A stretch of DNA of 64,000 nt, from the NCBI GenBank assembly GCA_903832285.1, contig CAILAY010000063.1:1-64000 (forward strand), written 5' to 3'. Positions 52,463 through 62,100 of the stretch are shown one piece after another. Below the pieces are notes generated by a model that was not told the origin of the DNA, did no database searches, and saw nothing but the letters and a program-made list of their open reading frames with translations. The translations under genes were made by a program, and so were the position numbers. Source of the stretch: an uncultured beta proteobacterium (GTDB lineage Bacteria > Pseudomonadota > Gammaproteobacteria > Burkholderiales > Burkholderiaceae_C). Position 1 is the stretch's first letter, and each line of letters opens with the position of its first letter.

Positions 52463-53596
52463 TCAGCTAAAGAACTTCTTCAAGCGGTCGGTCCAGTTAT
52501 CGCCGCTGGGCGAGTGCTTGCCGCCGCCCTTTTTGAAGGACTCGTCCAACTCACGCAGCAGCTTGCGCTGGTGCTCGGTGAGCTTCACGGGCGTCTCCAC
52601 CGTGATGTGACAGTACAGGTCGCCAGGATAGCTGGCGCGCACGCCTTTGATGCCCTTGCCCCGCAGGCGGAACTGCTTGCCGGTTTGCGTGCCTTCCGGG
52701 ATGTCGATCGATACCTTGCCGGCGAGCGTGGGCACGTCGATTTCGCCGCCCAGCGCCGCCGTGATAAAGCTGACCGGCACCGAGCAATGGATGTCATCGC
52801 CATCACGTTCGAAAATGTCATGCTTTTGCATGCGGATTTCGATGTACAGGTCGCCGGCCGGTCCGCCGTTGGTGCCGGGCTCGCCGTTGCCGGTGCTGCG
52901 AATGCGCATGCCGTCGTCGATGCCGGCGGGGATTTTGACTTCCAGTGTCTTCTGCTTCTTGAGCTTTCCCTGTCCCTGGCACGCGGTGCAAGGTTCGGGA
53001 ATGATCTTGCCGCTGCCGCGACACTGCGGACAGGTCTGCTGTACGCTGAAGAAGCCCTGACGCATCTGCACCGTGCCGGCGCCGCCACAGGAGGAACAGG
53101 TCTTGGGTTGTGTGCCGACTTTGGCACCGCTGCCGTGACAGGTGCCGCAGGCCTCCCAAGTCGGGATGCGGATCTGCGCATCCTTGCCCCGGGCCGCCTC
53201 TTCCAGCGTGACTTCCATCGCGTAGCTCAGGTCGCTGCCGCGATACACCTGGCGCCCGCCACCGGCTCGCCCTCGCTGCTGGCCGAACATGTCGCCGAAG
53301 ATGTCGCCAAAGGCTTCGGCGAAGCCGCCAAAGCCTTCCGCGCCCGGGCCACCGCGCATATTCGGATCCACGCCGGCGAAGCCATGCTGGTCGTAGGCAG
53401 CGCGTTTTTGGGCGTCCGAGAGCATCTCGTAGGCTTCCTTGGCCTCCTTGAATTTGGCCTCGGCGTTGCTGGTCGTGTCGCCCTGATTGCGGTCAGGATG
53501 ATGCTTCATCGCCAGCTTGCGATAGGCTTTTTTAATCTCTTCATCGGACGCATTTTTCGGCACGCCCAAGGTTTCGTAGTAATCTTTTTTGGCCAT
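52463..53596 (-). CDS. dnaJ: Chaperone DnaJ
   Basis: [35 protein letters not shown]; four CxxCxGxG-type zinc repeats. Confidence 0.97.
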   Translation of the reverse strand: MAKKDYYETLGVPKNASDEEIKKAYRKLAMKHHPDRNQGDTTSNAEAKFKEAKEAYEMLSDAQKRAAYDQHGFAGVDPNMRGGPGAEGFGGFAEAFGDIFGDMFGQQRGRAGGGRQVYRGSDLSYAMEVTLEEAARGKDAQIRIPTWEACGTCHGSGAKVGTQPKTCSSCGGAGTVQMRQGFFSVQQTCPQCRGSGKIIPEPCTACQGQGKLKKQKTLEVKIPAGIDDGMRIRSTGNGEPGTNGGPAGDLYIEIRMQKHDIFERDGDDIHCSVPVSFITAALGGEIDVPTLAGKVSIDIPEGTQTGKQFRLRGKGIKGVRASYPGDLYCHITVETPVKLTEHQRKLLRELDESFKKGGGKHSPSGDNWTDRLKKFFS

Positions 53597-53633
53597 CGTC
53601 AGCGATCGTCTTTTGTCAGGATATCTACACAAA

Positions 53634-53672
53634 CGCCGCGTGGCCGATCCTGCGGATCATGCCAACGCGGCG
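53634..53672 (-). promoter_or_regulatory. Strong hairpin in dnaK-dnaJ intergenic region
   Basis: CGCCGCG/CGCGGCG, TGGC/GCCA, GATCC-TGC-GGATC on one continuous hairpin. Confidence 0.6.
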
Positions 53673-53696
53673 CATCAGGGCGCATGCACGCGCCGC

Positions 53697-55664
53697 TCAA
53701 CCCTTCTTGACTTCCTTCACCTCGGCATCCACCACGTTGTCGTCGTCGGGTTTGGTGGACGCGGATTGCGCTCCCTGCGCACCCTGCGGGCCCTGGGACG
53801 CGGTTGCGCCCTGAGCCGCTTGCTCGGCCGCCTGCTTGGCCTGCTGATCGGCGTACATTTTTTCGCCCAGCTTCTGACTGGCTTCCATCAGCACCGTGGT
53901 CTTGGCTTCGATGTCGGCTTTGTCGTCGCCCTTGAGCGCTTCTTCCATGCTCTTGATGGCGACCTCGATCTTTTCCTTTTCTCCCGCGTCCAACTTGTCG
54001 CCGTACTCGGTCAGGCTCTTCTTTACGCTATGCACCGTGGCTTCGCCCTGGTTGCGCGCCTGCACCAATTCCAGCTTCTTCTTGTCGTCAGCAGCATTGA
54101 GTTCGGCGTCCTTCACCATCTGCTGGATCTCGTCTTCGGTCAGGCCGGAGTTGGCCTTGATGGTGATCTTGTTTTCCTTGCCTGTGCCCTTGTCCTTGGC
54201 GCCCACGTGCAGGATGCCGTTGGCATCGATGTCGAACGACACTTCGATCTGCGGTGTGCCGCGCGAGGACGGCGGGATGCCTTCGAGGTTGAACTCACCG
54301 AGCAGCTTGTTGCCGGCCGCAATGTCGCGTTCGCCCTGAAACACCTTGATTGTCACAGCTGGCTGGTTGTCTTCGGCAGTCGAGAAGGTCTGTGCAAACT
54401 TGGTCGGAATGGTGGTGTTTTTCTTGATCATCTTGGTCATGACCCCACCCATGGTTTCGATGCCCAGCGACAGCGGCGTTACGTCCAGCAGCAGCACGTC
54501 CTTGCGGTCGCCCGACAGCACCTGGCCCTGGATCGCAGCGCCCACAGCGACGGCCTCGTCCGGATTCACGTCCTTGCGCGGCTCGCGCCCGAACAGCTCC
54601 TTGACCTTCTCCTGCACCTTGGGCATGCGCGACATGCCGCCTACCAGAATCACGTCGTTGATGTCGGCGACGTTCACGCCGGCGTCCTTGATCGCCGTGC
54701 GGCAAGGCGCAATCGTGCGCTCGATCAGTTCGTCCACCAGCGACTCCAGCTTGGCGCGCGTGAGCTTGATGTTCAGGTGCTTGGGGCCCGAGGCGTCGGC
54801 CGTCACGTAGGGCAGGTTGATGTCGGTCTGCGCGCTGTTGGAGAGTTCAATCTTGGCCTTCTCGGCGGCTTCCTTGAGGCGCTGCAATGCCAACACATCC
54901 TTGCCCAGGTCGACGCCCTGATCCTTCTTGAACTCGGCGATGATGTAGTCGATGATGCGCTGGTCAAAGTCCTCGCCGCCGAGGAAGGTGTCGCCGTTGG
55001 TGGAGAGCACTTCGAATTGTTTTTCGCCGTCGACGTCGGCGATCTCGATGATGGAGATGTCAAAGGTGCCGCCGCCCAAGTCGTACACGGCGATCTTGCG
55101 GTCGCCCTTTTCGTTCTTGTCCAGACCGAATGCCAGAGCCGCCGCCGTGGGTTCGTTGATGATGCGCTTCACGTCCAGACCGGCGATGCGCCCGGCGTCC
55201 TTGGTGGCTTGGCGCTGCGCGTCGTTGAAGTAGGCCGGTACGGTGATCACGGCGTCGGTCACGGTCTCGCCCAGATAGTCTTCAGCCGTCTTCTTCATCT
55301 TGCGCAGCACGTCGGCGCTTACCTGCTGCGGTGCCATGCGCGTGCCGCGCACCTCGACCCACGCGTCGCCGTTGTCTGCAGCAGCGATCTTGTAGGGCAT
55401 CAGGTCGATGTCCTTTTGCACTTCCTTTTCGCTGAACTTGCGACCGATCAGGCGCTTCACGGCGTACAGCGTGTTCTTGGGGTTGGTCACGGCCTGCCGC
55501 TTGGCCGATGCGCCCACCAGTACTTCGCCATCTTCCTGATAGGCGATGATGGAAGGCGTGGTGCGAGCACCCTCGGAATTCTCGATCACGCGGGCGGTGT
55601 TGCCCTCCATGATGGCCACGCAGCTGTTGGTGGTACCGAGGTCGATGCCGATGATTCTTCCCAT
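53697..55664 (-). CDS. dnaK: Molecular chaperone DnaK
   Basis: [38 protein letters not shown], ...[17 protein letters not shown]-terminus. Confidence 0.98.
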   Translation of the reverse strand: MGRIIGIDLGTTNSCVAIMEGNTARVIENSEGARTTPSIIAYQEDGEVLVGASAKRQAVTNPKNTLYAVKRLIGRKFSEKEVQKDIDLMPYKIAAADNGDAWVEVRGTRMAPQQVSADVLRKMKKTAEDYLGETVTDAVITVPAYFNDAQRQATKDAGRIAGLDVKRIINEPTAAALAFGLDKNEKGDRKIAVYDLGGGTFDISIIEIADVDGEKQFEVLSTNGDTFLGGEDFDQRIIDYIIAEFKKDQGVDLGKDVLALQRLKEAAEKAKIELSNSAQTDINLPYVTADASGPKHLNIKLTRAKLESLVDELIERTIAPCRTAIKDAGVNVADINDVILVGGMSRMPKVQEKVKELFGREPRKDVNPDEAVAVGAAIQGQVLSGDRKDVLLLDVTPLSLGIETMGGVMTKMIKKNTTIPTKFAQTFSTAEDNQPAVTIKVFQGERDIAAGNKLLGEFNLEGIPPSSRGTPQIEVSFDIDANGILHVGAKDKGTGKENKITIKANSGLTEDEIQQMVKDAELNAADDKKKLELVQARNQGEATVHSVKKSLTEYGDKLDAGEKEKIEVAIKSMEEALKGDDKADIEAKTTVLMEASQKLGEKMYADQQAKQAAEQAAQGATASQGPQGAQGAQSASTKPDDDNVVDAEVKEVKKG

Positions 55665-55702
55665 GATTTTCTCCTGCAAACTAAGTAATTGAGATGCTGA
55701 CT

Positions 55703-55730
55703 ACGTGTGGACCCGCTCAGCCGTTTCAAG
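55703..55730 (-). promoter_or_regulatory. Possible weak sigma32-type promoter upstream of dnaK
   Basis: Minus strand CTTGAAA-N13-CCACACGT. Confidence 0.35.
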
Positions 55731-55749
55731 GGCCGGGCAAACCCTGGCG

Positions 55750-56310
55750 CTATTTGGGCGCCGTGACCGTGACCAGGGCGGGACGCAGCACCCGCTCTGC
55801 GATGGAATAGCCCTTTTGCAGGACCGACACCACCGTGTTGGCTTCCTGCTCGGCCGGGACCACGCTGATGGCCTGGTGCTGGTGCGGATCAAATTTGGTG
55901 CCGGCGGGCGGATTGATGGCGATCACCTTGTTGCGCTCCAAGGCGGCAACGAGCTGGCGCAGCGTGGCCACAGCGCCCTCGCGAATCTGCTCGGCAGTGG
56001 CGTCGGCAATGGCCAGTCCGGCCTCAAGGCTGTCCGCCACTGGCAGCAAACTCTCGGCGAAATTTTCCACACCAAACTTGCGCGCCCTGGATACCTCCTC
56101 TTCAGCGCGGCGACGTGCATTTTCGGCGTCGGCCTTGGCGCGCAGATACTGGTCTGCAAGCTCGGCACTCTTGGCCTTCAAAGTGGCCAGTTCGGCCTGT
56201 GCCTGGGCTAGCGCATCGGAGTCGTTGGCCGCCATCGCAGCCTCCTGCTCTTCGGGGCTGACGTAGTCGCCAAGTGGCGCGCTTTCGGGGGGATTCTTGG
56301 TGTCAGTCAT
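55750..56310 (-). CDS. grpE: Nucleotide exchange factor GrpE
   Basis: [48 protein letters not shown]; start trimmed. Confidence 0.96.
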   Translation of the reverse strand: MTDTKNPPESAPLGDYVSPEEQEAAMAANDSDALAQAQAELATLKAKSAELADQYLRAKADAENARRRAEEEVSRARKFGVENFAESLLPVADSLEAGLAIADATAEQIREGAVATLRQLVAALERNKVIAINPPAGTKFDPHQHQAISVVPAEQEANTVVSVLQKGYSIAERVLRPALVTVTAPK

Positions 56311-56347
56311 ACGGGTGTGTGCAAGGTAAAGCCAATCGATGCGCCCC

Positions 56348-56375
56348 ATCTGGGGCCCGGCAAGCGCATTTCAAG
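56348..56375 (-). promoter_or_regulatory. Sigma32 (RpoH) heat-shock promoter of grpE-dnaK
   Basis: Minus strand CTTGAAA-N13-CCCCAGAT, near-consensus CTTGAAA-N13-CCCCATnT. Confidence 0.75.
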
Positions 56376-56384
56376 GGCTGAACT

Positions 56385-56738
56385 TCAGCCCTTGACACCC
56401 AGCAGTTCAACGTCGAACTTGAGCGTGGCGTTGGGCGGAATCACGCCACCGGCGCCGCGTGCACCATAGCCCAGCGCGGGGGGAATGATGAGCGTGCGCG
56501 CGCCGCCGATCTGCATGCCGGCCACGCCCTCGTCCCAGCCCCGGATCACCATGCCTGCACCGAGCGAGAATTCGAATGCATCATTGCGGTCCTTGCTGGA
56601 ATCGAACTTGGCGCCCTGCACGCCGTCCTGATAAAGCCAGCCCGTGTAGTGCACGCTCACGTACTGGCCCTGTTGTGCGGTCGCGCCCTCGCCCATGATC
56701 GTGTCTTCGTATTGCAGTCCGGATGCGGTAGTAATCAT
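56385..56738 (-). CDS. FKBP-type peptidyl-prolyl cis-trans isomerase
   Basis: VSVHYTGWLYQDGVQGAKFDSSKDR, VIRGWDEGVAGMQIGGARTLIIPPALGYGARGAG. Confidence 0.95.
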   Translation of the reverse strand: MITTASGLQYEDTIMGEGATAQQGQYVSVHYTGWLYQDGVQGAKFDSSKDRNDAFEFSLGAGMVIRGWDEGVAGMQIGGARTLIIPPALGYGARGAGGVIPPNATLKFDVELLGVKG

Positions 56739-56877
56739 GTGGATTCTTTGCTATGAAAAAAGTAGCTTGTGATGCGCGACCGCAGGCTGCGATGCGCGTG
56801 GATAGCCCGAAATTATGCCAGCAGCGGCGGTGTCGGAGCGCTTTGGCACAATGCGGCGACACCCACAGGGAATCCAT

Positions 56878-57435
56878 ATGACTGTCCGCGCCATCCTGAA
56901 AATGGGCGACCCGCGCTTGCTGCGGGTGGCCAAAACCGTGACCGAGTTCGACACCGACGAACTGCACCTTTTGATCACCGATATGCTCGATACCATGCGG
57001 GCAGCCAGCGGCGTGGGTTTGGCCGCTCCGCAGATCGGTGTGGACTTGCAGGTCGTGATTTTCGGCACGGGTGAGCCCAGCGCGCGCTATCCGGACGCGC
57101 CGCCCGTGCCCAGGACGGTGCTGGTCAATCCGAACATTACGCCACTGCCGCGTTCCGGTACGGACCCAATGCTGGCCGAAGAGGAAGATTGGGAGGGTTG
57201 TCTATCGGTGCCAGGCCTGCGCGGGCTGGTGCCGCGCTTTGCACGGATCCGTTATGCCGGGCGCGATCAGTACGGGGATACCCTTGATCGCACCGTGGAT
57301 GGTTTTCACGCCCGGGTGGTGCAGCATGAATGCGACCACCTGATCGGCAGGCTTTACCCCACGCGTATGCGCGACCTCACGCGCTTTGGCTTCACCGATG
57401 TGATGTTCCCGGGGGTGGAGGTAGAGGAAGACTGA
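56878..57435 (+). CDS. def: Peptide deformylase
   Basis: [34 protein letters not shown]. Confidence 0.97.
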   Translation: MTVRAILKMGDPRLLRVAKTVTEFDTDELHLLITDMLDTMRAASGVGLAAPQIGVDLQVVIFGTGEPSARYPDAPPVPRTVLVNPNITPLPRSGTDPMLAEEEDWEGCLSVPGLRGLVPRFARIRYAGRDQYGDTLDRTVDGFHARVVQHECDHLIGRLYPTRMRDLTRFGFTDVMFPGVEVEED

Positions 57436-57567
57436 TTAAGGCAGTTCGCACCCCGATTTCTGCATTCCGTCATCCGGTCCTTGGCGACGGCAGGCGCACT
57501 GCGTATTCTTGCGAGCAACAAGGCGTTGACGGTCTTGCCTTTTTTGTCCCATTCCACAGGTCCAACC

Positions 57568-59574
57568 ATGTTCAAACCACTAAGTCTGCTGATCTTCAAA
57601 ACCCCCTGGTGGGCCATGCTGTTGGGGGGGGTCGTCATTTTGCTGACGCTGGTGATGTTCGCCCTGCCGTTTCAGGTGCTGCGTTTGACCGGACACGCGG
57701 ACACGCCTCAGGAGAAGAGGGCGATTCAGTTCGAGATCAATCAGGCTTTCAAGGACGGCGGTTTGAGTGTGGCCGAGCACATCGTCGGCGCCATGAAGGA
57801 CCGCTCCCAGGATCCGGACCGAAAGCGCGAATTGGAGCGCGCCCTGGCCGAAATCGAACGCGCCCGCAATGAAGTGAGCAGCGCCGGTGATGAAGCTGCT
57901 CAAGGGGTGCGGGAGGCTGCCGATGAGGCGCTGGGCACTGCCGAGGACGCGGCGCAGGAAGCACTGGATGTGGCACAGCAAGCGCGCCAAACGATCGAGG
58001 AATCCAGGGAGGATGCACTGCAGCGTTTGCGTGGCAAGGGTTTGGACGTGGCCGCAACAGAGCGTTCACTGGATGACTTGTTGCACGGCGCCAGGGAGAA
58101 GGAGGCCGCGGCCCAGAAGGCGTTGGACGACGTGCGGTTATCGAGAGAACGCCTTCAACAGGAGGCTCCCAAACGGCAGGAGACGACGATTCGACTTCAA
58201 ATCCCGGCGAGCGGGGCAACGGACCTCCAGGTGGGAGTTCCGTTACCACCGAATGCGGCCGAGCCAGCATTGCAGCCGCAGGTGCGCAACAGCATTCACA
58301 GCGCCGTGGCCGGCGACATGTGGCGCGTTGGCGTGGGATCGGTGCTGATCCTGATCTTCATTCCACTTTTCGTGATGGTCTTGATTGCGAAGTTTTTCAT
58401 CGACCGCTCGCACCGCGCGTTGGCCTTTGCCGAGGAGAAGGAGGAAGAGGCACAACTCAGCGACATGCGCCGACAAATGACCGAGGCGCGGTTGCAGGCG
58501 CTGCAGGCGCAAGTGGAGCCGCATTTCCTGTACAACACGCTGGCAAACGTGCAGGCGCTGACCGAGGTCGATCCGCCTGCAGCAAATCAGTTGGTGGGGC
58601 ATTTGATCGCCTACCTGCGCGCGGCACTGCCCAAGATGCGCGAGAGCACCTCCACGGTGGGACAGGAGATCGAGCGTGTGCGTGCCTACCTGAACATATT
58701 GAAGATGCGCATGGGCGAGCGGCTGGCGTTTGACATCCAGGTGTCAGACGATCTCCTGGCGCTGCCGTTTCCTCCCATGATGCTGCCCAGCCTGGTCGAG
58801 AACGCCATCAAGCACGGCCTGGAGCCACGGCGCGAAGGCGGCCGCATCGACCTGCTGGTGACGCGCGAACTGCGCGACGGCCAGGACCGCTTGCTGCTGC
58901 AGGTCAAGGACACCGGAGCAGGTCTGTCGGAGCAGAGTGTCCAGGCTGGCGGCGGCGTGGGTTTAAGCAATCTGCGCGAACGCCTGCTTGCGCTTTACGG
59001 TGCCGAAGGGCGTTTTTCCCTGGCAGCCAACACACCTTGCGGTGCCGTCGCCACACTGGATATTCCGGCGCAACCCCGCACCGCAGCAACCGTCGCCCCC
59101 GGGGTCGATGGCGCCCACACGAAGGGTGTTGAGCCGAATCGCAGCGGCTGGCGCCGGGTTGTGAATGTCACCCGCAAGACGCATGGCATGTGGGCGACGG
59201 TGGTGTCGCGCACCTTCATCATTCTGATGTTGCTGCTGGTGGTGGGATTCTTTCTCGGGCTGGTGGGGCTGTTCACGGGCTGGCTGCCGGTGGAGGTCAA
59301 CCAGTTCCGGCTGGATGGACTTGAAGGCATGGCCGTGGGTTCGCTGGGACTGTTGATCGCGTTTGGCGTACTGGCGCTGGTCATCGGTCTGCTGGTGCTG
59401 CTGCTGTATGGCATGGGTTTCCTGTTCGCGGGCTTGCTGCTTTTCATTCCGACGGTGATACTCATTTCGATTTTCCCCGTTCTGTCACCGCTGATTCTGG
59501 TTGGATTGGTGATCTACTGGTTCTCGTGGAGGCGGCGGAAGAATTCCATGAACCGCAACAGCAAGGGGTTTTGA
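57568..59574 (+). CDS. LytS-type histidine kinase with extracytoplasmic coiled segment and C-terminal multi-TM domain
   Basis: His_kinase motif LQAQVEPHFLYNTLANVQAL, N-box LPSLVENAIKHGL, DTGAGL, GVGLSNLRERL; TM segments before, between and after the catalytic core. Confidence 0.9.
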   Translation: MFKPLSLLIFKTPWWAMLLGGVVILLTLVMFALPFQVLRLTGHADTPQEKRAIQFEINQAFKDGGLSVAEHIVGAMKDRSQDPDRKRELERALAEIERARNEVSSAGDEAAQGVREAADEALGTAEDAAQEALDVAQQARQTIEESREDALQRLRGKGLDVAATERSLDDLLHGAREKEAAAQKALDDVRLSRERLQQEAPKRQETTIRLQIPASGATDLQVGVPLPPNAAEPALQPQVRNSIHSAVAGDMWRVGVGSVLILIFIPLFVMVLIAKFFIDRSHRALAFAEEKEEEAQLSDMRRQMTEARLQALQAQVEPHFLYNTLANVQALTEVDPPAANQLVGHLIAYLRAALPKMRESTSTVGQEIERVRAYLNILKMRMGERLAFDIQVSDDLLALPFPPMMLPSLVENAIKHGLEPRREGGRIDLLVTRELRDGQDRLLLQVKDTGAGLSEQSVQAGGGVGLSNLRERLLALYGAEGRFSLAANTPCGAVATLDIPAQPRTAATVAPGVDGAHTKGVEPNRSGWRRVVNVTRKTHGMWATVVSRTFIILMLLLVVGFFLGLVGLFTGWLPVEVNQFRLDGLEGMAVGSLGLLIAFGVLALVIGLLVLLLYGMGFLFAGLLLFIPTVILISIFPVLSPLILVGLVIYWFSWRRRKNSMNRNSKGF

Positions 59575-59577
59575 CAC

Positions 59578-60348
59578 ATGACATTGCGCGCCATCATTGC
59601 CGAGGACGAACCGATACTTCGAGCCCAACTCAAGTCCAAATTGGCCAGGCTTTGGCCTGAACTGCAGATCGTCGCCGACGTGGGCGACGGCGAAGCCGCC
59701 CTGGAAGCGATCGACGCGCATCGGCCGGAGCTGGCATTTCTGGACATCCGCATGCCCGAGATGACGGGCGTGGAAGTGGCGCGCAGCATCGCTGCCAACC
59801 CTGATCTGAAGTGCCATGTGGTGTTCGTCACTGCCTTCGATCAGTACGCTGTCGAGGCCTTTCAAACCGGCGCTGCGGACTATCTGCTCAAGCCCTATAG
59901 CGACGATCGGCTTGGACTCACGGTGCAGCGACTCAAGGATCGGCTTGCGCAACAACCTGCGGCCCCGCAGGACCTGCAGGCGCTGGTGGCACAAATCAGC
60001 GCGCAACTCAAACCCGAGGCTGAGCCGCTGCGCTGGATCAAGGCCAGCGTGGGCAACCATCTGCGACTGATACCGATTGACGAAGTGCTGTTCTTTCAGT
60101 CAGACGAAAAGTACACACTGGTTGCGACCCGGGAGTTGGACGCCTTGATCCGCACTCCCATCAAGGAATTACTCGAAGGCGTGGACACGGCAAGGTTCTG
60201 GCAGATCCACAGGTCCACCATTGTGAATGCCAGTGCGATCGAAGTCGTCACGCGCGACCTGCGCGGCCAGGCCTCGGTGCGGGTGAAGGGACGCAAGGAA
60301 AACTTGAGCGTGAGTCGGCCTTTTTCGCATCTGTTCAAGCAGATGTGA
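59578..60348 (+). CDS. LytTR-family response regulator
   Basis: Receiver domain AEDEPILR...LAFLDIRMPEMTG...DYLLKPYSDDRL, LytTR domain ...QIHRSTIVNASAIEVVTRD. Confidence 0.93.
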   Translation: MTLRAIIAEDEPILRAQLKSKLARLWPELQIVADVGDGEAALEAIDAHRPELAFLDIRMPEMTGVEVARSIAANPDLKCHVVFVTAFDQYAVEAFQTGAADYLLKPYSDDRLGLTVQRLKDRLAQQPAAPQDLQALVAQISAQLKPEAEPLRWIKASVGNHLRLIPIDEVLFFQSDEKYTLVATRELDALIRTPIKELLEGVDTARFWQIHRSTIVNASAIEVVTRDLRGQASVRVKGRKENLSVSRPFSHLFKQM

Positions 60349-60387
60349 GACGGCACGCTGGCGCACAAGGACGCAGGTTCCGTTCGT

Positions 60388-61896
60388 TCAAGCCGATCCC
60401 TTCACCTCATAGAACCGAATCGCATTTCGTCCGGCATGTTTGGCCTGGTACATGGCCGCGTCGGCCCATTTGACGATGTCATCCTGATTGGCTTCGTGGT
60501 CCATCGCCAGCGCTACACCGATGCTCACGGTGCAATGATGTTGCGCCATTGCATCGGCTTTGCCGCGTTGCGTGATCGTCAACAGATAGGGTTCAGCCAG
60601 GCTGGCGCGGATCTTTTCTGCAACCGCGCTGACTTGGGAAGTGGCCACCCCGATTGCCGCATCGAGTTCACCCAATATCACGGCAAACTCGTCGCCCCCG
60701 AATCGGGCGACGGTGTCGATGTCGCGCACACTGCGTTTCAATCGATTTGACGCCTCAATGAGCAGCAGGTCACCGGCCATGTGCCCATGCTTGTCATTGA
60801 GTGGTTTGAAGTTGTCCAGGTCAAGAACCATTACCGCGAAATAGGTGCCACTGCGCCGACTGGATGCCATCGTCTGGCTTAGGCGATCCTCCATCAGGCG
60901 ACGGTTGGCCAATTGGGTCAGCGGATCGTAATACGCCAGTTCTGCTGAACGTTGACTGCTCAGCAACCACCAAGTCAGGGCGCATGCCAACAGCGTGGCG
61001 ATGGTCGCCGCCAGCATCACCCGCTGCTGCAATCCCTCGATCGATTCGAATGCTTCACTAGTTGGCACTGAAACCACTGTGCGCCATCCCGAAACGGGAA
61101 TGGTGACACCCGAATTCATCACTTCCACACCCCTGGCGTTGACAAAGATATCCGTGCCTTCGTAACCACCGAGCATGCGGTCCATGGCCGGAATGACCCC
61201 GCTCGCGGGGAGTGTCTCCATGACCCGCCGCTTGTCAGATGCCGTAATGACAAGCCGGTACTGCGGCGCAATCAGGAGGTAACCACCGGTCTTGCCGTAT
61301 CGTCCCACCGCAAGTTTGTCCAGGAAGTTCGGAAGACCCAGATTTACTGTCCCGGCAATGGACCCGATGACCGCACCCTTCGCATTGTGAATGGGCACCA
61401 CGATGCTGAAAATGGGCGCTTTCAAGGTTTTTCCCATGTTGGGCCGACCAATCACGGATTTCCCCTCTTTGAGCGGAATACTGATGGACTCTCGGTCCAT
61501 ATAGTTCGTGCCCACCCGACCAGGGACAACTGGGAAATCGGCGAGTGCCGTGCCGTCGGCCCCGGTGATGAAAACCCCGCCGTTGAATACCTGGGGAAGA
61601 AAAGTGCGTTCTTGCAAGAAGGTCTGCAAGCCCGCAGCACTCGGCAAGATCTCCGCTCTCAACCGCCCAGAGACGGTAGTCAGCACGTTCAGCCGGTCCT
61701 GCAATTCGCCGTTGACCTGAGTGGCAATGATTGAGGCTGTCGAAAACTGCTGATCGCCCAACGTGCGCCGCAAGTCTTCGCGCATTGCCTGACTGGTGTA
61801 GAGGGTGACAAACCAGATGCATGCCAGGGCGACCCCCAACAGAGACACAGTCAGTTTGAATTGGGGCTGTCGGCCCTGATAAGCGTCGTGAGTCAT
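60388..61896 (-). CDS. Membrane diguanylate cyclase (Cache-like sensor plus GGDEF)
   Basis: RDIDTVARFGGDEFAVILGELD (intact GGDEF and RxxD I-site), two TMs flanking a periplasmic sensor. Confidence 0.92.
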   Translation of the reverse strand: MTHDAYQGRQPQFKLTVSLLGVALACIWFVTLYTSQAMREDLRRTLGDQQFSTASIIATQVNGELQDRLNVLTTVSGRLRAEILPSAAGLQTFLQERTFLPQVFNGGVFITGADGTALADFPVVPGRVGTNYMDRESISIPLKEGKSVIGRPNMGKTLKAPIFSIVVPIHNAKGAVIGSIAGTVNLGLPNFLDKLAVGRYGKTGGYLLIAPQYRLVITASDKRRVMETLPASGVIPAMDRMLGGYEGTDIFVNARGVEVMNSGVTIPVSGWRTVVSVPTSEAFESIEGLQQRVMLAATIATLLACALTWWLLSSQRSAELAYYDPLTQLANRRLMEDRLSQTMASSRRSGTYFAVMVLDLDNFKPLNDKHGHMAGDLLLIEASNRLKRSVRDIDTVARFGGDEFAVILGELDAAIGVATSQVSAVAEKIRASLAEPYLLTITQRGKADAMAQHHCTVSIGVALAMDHEANQDDIVKWADAAMYQAKHAGRNAIRFYEVKGSA

Positions 61897-62100
61897 TGGC
61901 TTCCTCCCGCGCGGCTGATGAGAAACTGATCCGGCAATTTCAATGATTCGCGTGTGAATTCTATGTGGGATCGCCTTGCGTGTAAGTTAAATCCGAAAGT
62001 AGCGGCGTTGCAATGGGGTTGTGACGGCGAGGCAATAGCTGCGCTCGCCGGTCTTTCCGCGTCTCCCCGGAGTGCTTCGTGGTTGTCACAAGCGACTTCG

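Noticed and set aside
51704-53710. 668-aa open frame on + strand across the MBL nuclease and dnaJ
   Set aside because: Spans two clear genes and their intergenic gap in antisense; compatible with GC-driven lack of stops.
53589-55688. 699-aa open frame antisense to dnaK
   Set aside because: Long antisense frames opposite dnaK are a known consequence of biased codon usage in GC-rich genes; the translation is His/Leu/Val/Gly-rich without domain signature and mirrors dnaK codons.
57436-57567. LytTR autoregulatory direct repeats upstream of the kinase
   Set aside because: GACGG occurs twice but without the expected paired 9-10 bp repeat spacing; not supportable by eye.
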